The notes beneath the pieces are model-generated. The model saw only the letters and a program-made list of their open reading frames with translations. It did not search any database and was not told the DNA's origin. The translations under genes and the position numbers were made by a program. Positions 20,941 through 33,100 of a stretch of 64,000 nucleotides of DNA are shown one piece after another. Position 1 is the stretch's first letter, and the number at the start of each line of letters is the position of its first letter. Source of the DNA: Diplonema papillatum (lineage: Eukaryota; Euglenozoa; Diplonemea; Diplonemida; Diplonemidae); contig JAPJBO010000080.1 of NCBI GenBank assembly GCA_030068145.1, positions 124,001 to 188,000 of the forward strand, written 5' to 3'.

Positions 20941-21148
20941 TTCCCAAATGGACTAGATAAGCACGGCATCACCGGAAAGGCCCCGACTAAATAATCCCTC
21001 ACAGGAAGATACAGAGGAAGGAGGAAAACACAAGCAAACAAGACAGCAAAAAGTGTGAAATAAAGTCTCGAAACAGTCTAAAAAAATAAAATAAAAAAAG
21101 CAACCCTTCTCGAACGAAGGCCCTCACGACGCACTCGGCCACCGTGTC

Positions 21149-24100
21149 ATGCAAAAGCATGAGCTTGTAGAACTCAGTCAGTATTCGCCGACGGGACAGA
21201 GCGTGTCGATGAGGGCAGGCGAGGACTTCGAAAGCATTGACGTGGCGCTCCCGCGGCAGAGCCTCGCGGGGGAGGATGGCGACCAACGCGACATCTGCGA
21301 CGAGCCGGAGGCGGCGCGCAGCGAGTACGACGACTACGGGCTGGTCCCCTTCATGGAGGACCCCGACGACGAGGACGACGACCTGAGCGATCCCGAAGGA
21401 AAGGACGGCAGCGAAGCCCCCGAAGAAGTGTCCCCGCCGGCAGCAGGTGCTGCCCAAGACTCGACCGGCGACTCTGCGGGACCGACACCGCCCCCAGGCC
21501 GCGACAGGGGAAGAGTGCAGAGCGCAAGCACCGACAGGAGTTCGATGGGGGAGAGGAAGCTCGCGAGCGCCCACGCGCACGAGTACAGCACGACGAAGGC
21601 CGCGTTCCACATTTTTAAGGGCAACGTCGGCGCCGCCATCTTCTCGCTTTCGGACGCATACGACAAGGCGGGGTTCGTGGCAGGGACGGGGATTATCCTC
21701 TTTTTCGCGATCGTCTGCGTGCACTGTATGCTTCTCCTCGTCGAGTGCAAGCAGACGCTGAACAACCCGCACGTGCAGACGTACGGCCAGGTTGCGAACG
21801 CCGCCTTCGGCAGACGGGGCAAGCACGTGGTAGACATCTTCATCGTGGTCACCCAGCTCGGGTTCTGCTGCACGTACTACCAGTTCGCCAGCGGGATGCT
21901 GCACAACGTCGTCGGCCCGGTGTCTGTCACTGCGTGGATCCTCATCATGGTGCCGGTGGCGACAGGGCTCACGTTCCTGCCGAACATGAAAAAGCTAGTC
22001 CCGGCCGCCATCTTCGCTACGATGGCGACTCTGTTCTCGCTGGTGGTGGTGTACGGATACGCGGTGCAGGAGGTCGTCCAAACCCCGGCGCTCGACCGGC
22101 AAGTCGTCGCGTTCACTTCGCCGTGGAAGTGGCCGATCGCCATGGGCAACGCGATCTCGGCGTTCGAAGGTCCTGCTTTTTTTAGTAATAACAATCTTGT
22201 GGGTTGCCCTTCAATGTATTGTGCAGGCTAAAAAGACGTAGGCAGCGTGTTTTGGTGGTTGATCAGAATTCCTTACCTGAATACACACAGGGTAAATACA
22301 AGTGGGAAAACGATCAACCGGCACGCACAAACAAAACGAAGCGCCTGTCTTTTTCAGTGTTCATCGTCTCAAATCCAAGAGTCACAAATGATCGACTCGA
22401 ACGCGTTTGTGGTGTTTTCGGAGAAATTTGAATTTATACCCCCGTTAATTTTGTGCCTTCCCTCCCCCGCGCTTTCACGTGTTTATCGTTGCCCCCCAAA
22501 CTCCCGATCTTCAACACGGGGGGGGGGTGCGATGCACGTTCCTGCCGAACACGAAGAAGCCGGTTCCGGCCGCCATCTTCGCGACGACGGCGACTCTGTT
22601 CTCGCTGGTGGTGGTGTGGGACGGATACGCGGTGCAGGAGGTCGTCCAAACCCCGGCGCTCGACCGGCAGGTCGTCGCGCTCACTTCGCCGTGGAAGTGA
22701 AGGATTATCTAGTCGGGGGCCTTTCCGGTGACGCCGTGCTGATTTAGACCACTTCGGGTCCTTTTATAGGCACTACGGATCCCTTCGGTTCTTTGTCTGG
22801 CAGCGTTTGTCGAGCATTTCCTTCCAAGCTGGCGCTTATGCAAAATAAAATACTCGAGGGGCTGCCTTGTGCTCATTTCGAAGGAGGCTGGCCGATCGCC
22901 ATGGGCAACGCGATCTCGGCGTTCGAAGGTCTTGCTTCTTTTCAGTGTTCATCGATACCAGGGAAAGCCTGCTGCACGGGAGCCAAGCTTCACGTGTTCG
23001 GCGGTACTGCAGAGCCACGGGCCTACGGGTCAAGTGGCTACCGATTTCCCAAACTAAAGCATCAAGGCGTGGCGCACCTTGGGGCTTGGCGCTTGCGCTG
23101 AACACAAGCTCGTCGAGACGGTCAGCCACAGGGCAGAGCGGACGGGGTTGTGGCACTGTGCTGTCTCCGACTCAAGCTTTGCAAGCTGTGGTTGACCGTC
23201 ACGTTCCTGGACCAGGAGCGGCCGTTTTCTTCTCTTTCTTCTCTTCAGTGTTCATCATCGACTCAAATCCAAGAGTCACAAATGATCGACTCGAACGCGT
23301 TTGTGGTGTTTTCGGAGAAATTTGAGTTTATACCCCCGTTAATTTTGTGCCTTCCCTCCCCCGCGCTTTCACGTGTTTATCGTTGCCCCCCAAACCCCCG
23401 ATCTTCAACACGGGGGGGGGTGCGATGCACGTTCCTGCCGAACACGAAGAAGCCGGTTCCGGCCGCCATCTTCGCGACGACGGCGACTCTGTTCTCGCTG
23501 GTGGTGGTGTGGGACGGATACGCGGTGCAGGAGGTCGTCCAAACCCCGGCGCTCGACCGGCAGGTCGTCGCGCTCACTTCGCCGTGGAAGTGAAGGATTA
23601 TCTAGTCGGGGGCCTTTCCGGTGACGCCGTGCTGATTTAGACCACTTCGGGCCCTTTTATAGGCACTACGGATCCCTTCGGTTCTTTGTCTGGCAGCGTT
23701 TGTCGAGCATTTCCTTCCAAGCTGGCGCTTATGCAAATAAAATACTCGAGGGGCTGCCTTGTGCTCATTTCGAAGGAGGCTGGCCGATCGCCATGGGCAA
23801 CGCGATCTCGGCGTTCGAAGGTCTTGCTTCTTTTAGTAATAACAATCTTGTGGGTTGCCCTTCAATGTATTGTGCAGGCTAAAAAGACGTAGGCAGCGTG
23901 TTTTGGTGGTTGATCAGAATTCCTTACCTGAATACACACAGGGTAAATACAAGTGGGAAACCGATCAACCGGCACGCACAAACAAAACGAAGCGCCTGTC
24001 TTTTTCAGTGTTCATCGACTCAAATCCAAGAGTCACAAATGATCGACTCGAACGCGTTTGTGGTGTTTTCGGAGAAATTTGAATTTATACCCCCGTTAAT

Positions 24101-27100
24101 TTTGTGCCTTCCCTCCCCCGCGCTTTCACGTGTTTATCGTTGCCCCCCAAACTCCCGATCTTCAACACGGGGGGGGGTGCGATGCACGTTCCTGCCGAAC
24201 ACGAAGAAGCCGGTTCCGGCCGCCATCTTCGCGACGACGGCGACTCTGTTCTCGCTGGTGGTGGTGTGGGACGGATACGCGGTGCAGGAGGTCGTCCAAA
24301 CCCCGGCGCTCGACCGGCAGGTCGTCGCGCTCACTTCGCCGTGGAAGTGAAGGATTATCTAGTCGGGGGCCTTTCCGGTGACGCCGTGCTGATTTAGACC
24401 ATTTCGGGTCCTTTTATAGGCACTACGGATCCCTTCGGTTCTTTGTCTGGCAGCGTTTGTCGAGCATTTCCTTCCAAGCTGGCGCTTATGCAAATAAAAT
24501 ACTCGAGGGGCTGCCTTGTGCTCATTTCGAAGGAGGCTGGCCGATCGCCATGGGCAACGCGATCTCGGCGTTCGAAGGTCTTGCTTCTTTTCAGTGTTCA
24601 TCGATACCAGGGAAAGCCTGCTACACGGGAGCCAAGCTTCACGTGTTCGGCGGTACTGCAGAGCCACGGGCCTACGGGTCAAGTGGCTACCGATTTCCCA
24701 AACTAAAGCATCAAGGCGTGGCGCACCTTGGGGCTCGGCGCTTGCGCTGAACACAAGCCCGTCGAGACGGTCAGCCACAGGGCAGAGCGGACGGGGTTGT
24801 GGCACTGTGCTGTCTCCGACTCAAGCTTTGCAAGCTGTGGTTGACCGTCACGTTCCTGGACCAGGAGCGGCCGTTTTCTTCTCTTTCTTCTCTTCAGTGT
24901 TCATCATCGACTCAAATCCAAGAGTCACAAATGATCGACTCGAACGCGTTTGTGGTGTTTTCGGAGAAATTTGAGTTTATACCCCCGTTAATTTTGTGCC
25001 TTCCCTCCCCCGCGCTTTCACGTGTTTATCGTTGCCCCCCAAACCCCCGATCTTCAACACGGGGGGGGGGCGATCCACGTTCCTGCTGAACATGTAGAAG
25101 CTGGTTCCGGCCGCCATCTTCGCGACGATGGCGACTCTGTTCTCGCTGGTGGTGGGAATAAGGGATTGGGAGAGGGAAGCACTCGTTCTTGAACCTGATT
25201 ACACCGAATATCTATTACTGACGACAAACGACCACGCCCCGCAGGAATCGGACTGGTCCTTCCGATCGAAAACGGCATCCGAGACAAGACGAAGTTCCCG
25301 CGCCTGATTACGCTGACTTTCGTCATCATTTCCGCCCTCTACATCTCGTTCGGGGTCGCAGGATACGTCGCGTACGCCACCCCGCTCGAGGCTTCCGGCG
25401 GCTCTGTGACTGACGTCATCCCGAGCAATTGGCTGACGGGGCTCGTTCGGCTTGGAATGGCGGTCGCCATCCTCTTGACGTTCCCGATCCAGTTCTTTCC
25501 AGCAATCCAGGTATAGTGTTCGTTTCACACGACCTTTTTCTTGAAGAAGCAAAAACCGAGCCAGAGCTTTTTGTGCGTGGGTTTTATTGCAAAGGGAAGA
25601 GCGGTGGTCCCGTGCACATCACAGGACCGACACAAGCGTGTCTCCCCAGCACCCTACTCGACAAAATCGTTATGTCTTCCTTCTTGGTTTAGCAATGCTT
25701 CTGGTGTTTCCTTCTTTGACTGGGTTACATGGTTTGAACATCTAGTGCGGAAATAAAATGGGTTCATCTTGACAGCAGGACGGTGGCCATGGAAGTCGGC
25801 ATCCGATAATGAGAGTAAGAAATCAACTGCCGAATGCACGGTTCCCGAAAATGTATGATGCTCAACCTATCCACCCATAGTTGGCCGCGTACTGGTATCA
25901 CAAAGCCAGGAGTGGTCCACGCCGCGAAGTCGTTGGCGTGAGCCTCGATGGAGCGTGGATGAGCGCAGATCTTGGTTGTAGTAGCGAATATTCAATGGAG
26001 AACATTGAAGGCCGAAGTGGAGAAGGTTTCCGTGTCAACAGCAATTGGACGTGGGTCAGTCGGTCCCAAGGCAAGGTGTAATTGCTCGCCTCAAAGCTGC
26101 CACTACGACGAGCTTGCTCGTTGTACATAAGCGCCAGCTTGGAAGGAAATGCTCGACAATAGCCGCCTGGCAAAGAACCGAAGGGATCCCGTGGGAACCG
26201 TGGGTAGCACCCTCTGCATCTCTCGAATCTCTGAGTTAGGACACGGTGGGAACCGCGGGTAGCACCCTCTGCATCTCTCGAATATCTGAGTTAGGACACG
26301 GTGGGAACCGTGGGTAGCACCCTCTGCATCTCTCGAATATCTGAGTTAGGACACGGTGGGAACCGTGGGTAGCACCCTCTGCATCTCTCGAATATCTGAG
26401 TTAGGACACGGTGGGAACCGTGGGTAGCACCCACTGCATCTCTCGAATATCTGAGTTAGGACACGGTGGGAACCGTGGGTAGCACCCTCTGCATCTCTCG
26501 AATATCTGAGTTAGGACACGGTGGGAACCGTGGGTAGCACCCTCTGCATCTCTCGAATATCTGAGTTAGGACACGGTGGGAACCGTGGGTAGCACCCTCT
26601 GCATCTCTCGAATATCTGAGTTAGGACACGGTGGGAACCGTGGGTAGCACCCTCTGCATCTCTCGAATATCTGAGTTAGGACACGGTGGGGACAGCTCAG
26701 GTCAAGCTCATTGCACAGAGAGGCATCCAGGCCCCCGCTTGGGCAAAGCCATTCAGCCGTAGCGAAATGGGGGGCCGACAACACACCACGCAGCTGGCAG
26801 CGCAAGACGAAAACAGAAGTCTTGAGCCGAATGCCGGCGCTCCCGCACTCTATCCGTCACCCGAAGAACTCTACCCACCTTTCGGTGAGGAGTCACGGAC
26901 CCGAAAACAGCCTGTCGGGCACTCCGCCCCACCCACCCGAGTCACAGGACTCAAATCGGAAACTCAAAGCCGACTGGTGAAAGTGACAAGTGGGCTATAC
27001 TTCGATTCAGGCGTTACCCACTCAAAGCCCTGAACTTAAACACACACACACACGCATCCCCACACAGGTCATTGAAGGTTGGCTGCTGCCGCGACCCTAC

Positions 27101-30100
27101 CGATACCAAGTGCGCTTGGCTACGAGCAGTTTGGCTACCGGGTTCACTCGGAAGATAGCACCGGTATGTCGACCGTTGAACTTGTGTTAGATTGTCTCTG
27201 TGAGGAAACCAACATTATACTGAAGATTCACCTGTTCAGTTTACATGTGTGCTCCACATGGTGACCCGTAACTCTCTGAGTGGGTGTATGGAAACCCACT
27301 CAGAGTGAATTGTCTCAGTGAGGAAACCAACATTGTACTGAAGATTCACATGTTCAGTTTACATGTGTGCTCCACATGGCGACTGGAAACTGAATTGTCT
27401 CAGTGAGGACACCAACATTATACCTGTTCAGTTTACATCCACATGGAGACCCCTAACTCTCTGCGTGGGTTTATGGAAACTGAATTGTCTCAGTGAGGAC
27501 ACCAACATTATACTGAAGATTCACATGTTCAGTTTACATGTGTGCTCCACATGGCGACTGGAAACTGAATTGTCTCAGTGAGGACACCAACATTATACTG
27601 AAGATTCACCTGTTCAGTTTACATGTGTGCTCCACATGGTGACCCGTAACTCTCTGAGTGGGTGTATGGAAACTGAATTGTCTCAACGTCTCAGGTGTGG
27701 CGCAATCTCCTCGCTCGTATCGTCATCTCGTTCTCGCTGGCGCTCATGGCTATCGCGGTATGCATGTTTCTAATCAACAACATCAAAAATACGTGAGAGG
27801 CAAGTTTCTGCGTGAACACCAAACGAAGGCTTTCGTTACCTGGTTTGCAGGCTTGCACCTGGTTTGCAGGAAATGCTTGAAGAGACTGCCAGTTGCGAAA
27901 TTCTCACAGGAGGTAACAACACGAAGCACGGGAGGTAAATCTGGGTTCAGTGGCGGACGTAAGCGTTAACAAAATTTCGGCATCCTTCCATGTGTCCCCG
28001 TGCGCAAAGGGTTAAACTAAACAAGTCCCCCCCAGGCATCTTGTTAAGAACCATCCATCCATCCATCAGCCGGCTGACCCCCCCCCTCTCATAGGCTATT
28101 TTCACTGTGGAGGGGGGAGACGCTACCTGTCACACTCTAAGGTGGTCACCACGGTGGGCGGTCAGAAAAAAAAAGTTTTTTTTTGCCCCAAACAGGTGTG
28201 GCCCTAAAGCGTGAATGTAAATAGAGATTTTGCCCAAACACATTTTTTTGCACTTTTTTTGCACCAGGCTACAGCCAGGCCTCACGTTCAGCATGCTAAA
28301 CGTACTGATTTCAGCACGTTAATTCTTTTAGTTTCTCTCTGTACACATGCCGAATCAGTACGTTATCAGCACATATCTTGTGTCCAAGATGCCACCCGAA
28401 GGCCACCCAAGCAGGCCCATGCAGGTCTTTCGAAGAACTGGTGGAGGAGGGAGCAAGCTGGCTTGGATGTCTGCACATACCCGTTTCTTCGGGCTTACGC
28501 GAGTGGGGGAATTGGCGTTTTTTTCGGCTCGCTACGCGAGCCGAAGAAGGGGATGATAAATACTCCATTACTTCGATGACCGCCATAGAGGGCCGCATAT
28601 GATATGATCATTCATCTGAGTGCAAGAGACAAGTTACCACAGTCCGGAACGCAAAACAGACATAGCATGCTGTGTGGCTCGGCTCGATTTCTTCGTTCGA
28701 TGAAGAACTATTCAGAAATGTTTTGTGACCAAGCTAGGAGCCTCTGAAAGTATTAGCTGTATGTTGGCAAGCGTTGACACAACACCATTCGAGTTCCTGT
28801 TGGAACTTGCGCCTGACAAACTTCCAATTGTGATGATGGTGATGATCTTAGCGGCAGTGCTGGTACAACCTCCTTAGCACAGACGACAGAAAGAAAGCGA
28901 AAGCGCGAAGAGTCCGACATTCCTCAGTCCGGCTACGATCCAAAACGGGTGCAAAAAGCAGGCGGAAAAAGTGCAAAAAAACGTAAATAGGGTCTTGGAT
29001 TTTGCCCAAAAAGAGCGTAAATAGGGCCACACGTGGCCCCCAAATACCCCAAATACCACACCTTGGAAAATTTTTGTGGGCCCACTTTTGGCAGGGAATT
29101 TTGACCATTTCACCTTGGAGAATTTGACCACCCAGCCTCCAAGGCAACTGCACTGTAGAGGGGGGTTTTTTTTAATCTGACGAAGGAAGGATGCGATAAA
29201 CATTGGAACCAGAAAGTTGTGAAAGCACCGGAACAGGACCGAAAGTCCCCGTCCAAAGGACCCACTGAAGAGCTCTAACTTTGGATTGGTATGCGTTCAA
29301 GAGCGAAACCAGAGACAAAGAACGAGGTGCTCACAACACCGCGGTGAAAAAAAGAAAAAAAGAAAAAAAGAATACAGAGGAATAGTCCCTCAAGGTTCCA
29401 GACCCTACCTGCGGAGTCTTACACTCCCTGCGACCCTTTTCCCTTTCCCCTATTTTATTTTACACTTTCTTCGACGAAGACTTGATGCTAGCATCAAACA
29501 TGCATGCGAGGCAGTACTCTGCCTAAACATTAAACTAAGTTTTCCCCCCGACAGAGTCTGCCGGCCCTCTGAGGGCACAGGTCTCACTCTGCTCTCCAAG
29601 ACGGAGAAGACATCGATTCTCAGAAAATATGGGAATACCCAAAAACCTACGAAGATAGGAAAAACCCCCAACCGACTGTGACAAAGCAGCACCGGCAACG
29701 GGAACCAGACCCAAATAGCACCGAGCTGACAGAGACCCCACCTCCGACCTCACAAAAAATGTGAAGTTTGGAAAGGACCGCGTTGTCTACGCGGGAAAAG
29801 GTTGACTGTCAGTCATTCTCTTCCCTCCTTCAAACCCAACAAGACCAGTCTTCCGGATGGTAAACGGAAAGCGAACCATACAGCCTTTCCCCTCCCCACC
29901 TATCGGATGCAAATGTGACGTCCCAACGCTTCTCTGCAGCAACGGCGACTGAAGTCCGGAAGCAAAACCCCGCATCCCTTTGTTGGCCGCGTTGCCGGAT
30001 CTATAAACAGCGCTTCCGAGTGCCGTAACGAACCGGCCCCCAGCAAAGTAAAAGTTTTATTTAAACCCGCCCCACACCCCGCGTCAGAGAGGAAGGATGT

Positions 30101-33100
30101 CTACCTTCCAGCAACCCACTTCTCCCCACCCGTTTGGAACAGAGACGATACTAGCTGACCGCAAGCCGATTTCTCGACAGTGGCTCTTGTTGGGGCAGCC
30201 ATTAACAACTGACGGGAGGAAGCAAACAGTCAAACTTTACCGTCTCCCCCGAACAAACCCCACTTTCACCCCATCACAACCCCCAACAGGGTTCACAGAA
30301 GAGCACAGGTGTCATCCACACCCGTGTGAGGCAAAGCCAGGGAAACCATAACCCCGGGCGACAACCAAAAACCCGAAACACAACCGAACAAAAGGATGTT
30401 GCAACCACACGATGGCCCCTTGCCGTGTGACCGTAAAAGAAAACCGCAGGACCGCCTTTGGACCCGTCAGCCTGACACGCTGGCAGACTCAAAGTAAAAA
30501 CCCCCTTTACCGTTCCGAAACCGACACAGAAAGTGCCTAAGAAGCACATACTACGACGGCTTAGTGGATCGTCCGCAACCACCGAGTCCGATAACATGAA
30601 AGTGAACTACTTTGATGACGAACTCGAGGGAACAACCGGTAAGACAATCGTTGGAATTCCGATTCGGACAGATGACGAATGTCTTATTTTCCGACAAAGC
30701 CATTCCCAGGAAGGACCTGAACTTGTTGGTCGATTCCCAATGAAACGAACGGAAGGAAAGGAAGAGAAAAGCTGCGACGAAGGTCTTTCCAGACCCCAAA
30801 CAGCCCCAAAACAAAGGACCCGGGTCGCCGCACAGCACCCGGGTCACACCAACCGACAAAAAGAGCGCGAACAAAAGAGGCCAAAAAAAGAAACCCTCAG
30901 AGCACAAAAAAGCCGCACAAAATCGGATCAACGACCACAGGACTCTGAGGCAAAAAAACCAAAAAAACAAAAAACCAAAAACGAACAACGCGCCCATAAA
31001 AAAGAGAAAAAAGATCGGCAAAAAACAAAACGGCCCAAGTCAGACACCCGCTTCCTCGCCGCCTTCGTCAACACCCGCAACAATCCATACAACGACGACG
31101 GACATGCAGAACGAAGACGAAATGCGATCCAGCTTTTTTGGAAGCGCAACGGTAAGAAGGTAACAGACGGGCGAACGAAGTGCGGGATCGACACAAAGAA
31201 CGTCGCTGACGACGGAACAGGTGTCATCTACGTGCTCGTGAACGAAGGGGGCACAGCCCTCTACGTTGGGCAGACGTCGAAGACGGCCGAGACGCGTAAC
31301 AACAAGCACTGGGAGAACCGTAACTCCAAGCGCAACCGCGTTGCACAACAACTTCGCAAACGAGGCCGTAAACTGTACGCATGCCCGATCCAGAACGTCC
31401 CGGAGCGACTCTACACGCAACCAGCAGACTTCCCGCGGGTAGCGCTACCGATTGAGGACTTCTGGATAAAGTGGCTCAACCCTCCCCTGAACATGACGAA
31501 TCGACGCCAAGGGGAAAAGGTTGGCCACAAGCCGCATAAAAAGAAGAAACGACAGCGCCCACCACAGCGTCTCCGAAAACGGCGCAGCGATGGCAACACC
31601 TGGCACCGCATGCGGGACGGCAAGCTCGAAATCGACACCTCGCCAGGCTTTTGTTCTGGGTTGCGGAAACAACTGGACCACCTCATCAGGCTTCCCCCTG
31701 ACCAGTTGGGGATGTATGACTTGTCCACTTGGCACCCGAACCGCGCCCTACGCCTCCGCACCTGGCTGAGAACCTTCATACAGGGCGAGAGCGTAACAGA
31801 CAACGTGAGAACTCTCGAACGACTTCTCAGTCAACGCATCAGGAACCGGACCGAGAAGAAAGCAGCACCTCCCCGCCGATACTTCAAGCTGACCCACCAA
31901 CACCCGGCACAAGACCGCACGGCAATCGCTGGTGTCCTTTCTCGAACAAGGATTCGCGAGGCATGCCCCAACCCGGCGGTTCTCGATAATCTCATGGTGA
32001 GCAACCGCCTGAAACCACCGTTGGCGACACTCCTGTGCAACTTCACCGAGGTCAGCTACGAGACGCACCACCCGACAAACACCGAGGCGACCTGTCCGTG
32101 CAAACAACACATACAGACTAGTCACCTCGACGGACACGCTCTGGGGCTAGCAACGGACCTGAAGACAGACGAGGCCCTTTTGTCACTTTTCCGCAAGGGA
32201 CGAAAGTACCGAGTAGCCAGCAGCCCTATGTCACTCTACGATTCGATGCGGTTCGACGTCGAAGAGTTCGTTACCAATAACTTTAGGAAGTCAAGCGAGA
32301 GCGAGAAATCGCATTTTGCAGCAACACTGACAGAAGAGTTCGACACCGTTCTTGGAACGCTCAACGCACACACGGACGAGCCGCACCTCCGAGATGCCCT
32401 GCGGACGCTGAAGAAACTGCAAGAACACCTTGTCATTCTTCCTGTAGACAAAACTGCACACGATTTCGGTTTCATCTGCAAGGAAAAGTACAAGGAACTC
32501 ATTCGAAAAGAGCTACACCAAAGCTCAGCCTACAAACATGTTGACACCTCGATGGCAGACATTCTCCAGCAACACCAAACCTTCAACAAGTCCCACAACT
32601 TCACCCACTCCAACATCCTGCCATATCTATATGGTACTCCGAAGCTACACAAACCCGAGCCTCGGATGCGGTACATTGCCGGCGTTTCAGAGAAGGGAAA
32701 CACGGAGAAAACGGACGAACAGCAGGCAAAAGCTGAAAAAACTCCCAACAAGAAGCAACCGAAGACGCGCGCCTCAACAACACCAGCCCACCAAGAGACA
32801 TCGGGCATCCTAAAACTGGTTCTAGCCACACTGCAAGGCAAGGACGAAGCGTCTCGGGCAAAGACGGGGATACGTCGCTTCTTCGTCGTCGAATCAATTG
32901 ACGGCGTAGCCGTTCACATTAAGACAAACTACGCACGGCTACGCCAGAAGGTCCCACGTACATTCGATTTCAAAGAAATGTACACAAAGATTCCGCAACA
33001 GCGAATTGTAGAGTACGTCATGCTCGCTGTGTCGGAAGCATTCGAGTACGCGAAGGCGGAACGTGGTTGTGACCTGAAGGCACGACGGTCGAAGCAGCAG

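Noticed and set aside
30097-30351. A second ORF (84 codons) upstream of the retroelement polyprotein
   Set aside because: It is Pro-rich, short and without a domain; it lies in the likely 5' untranslated region.
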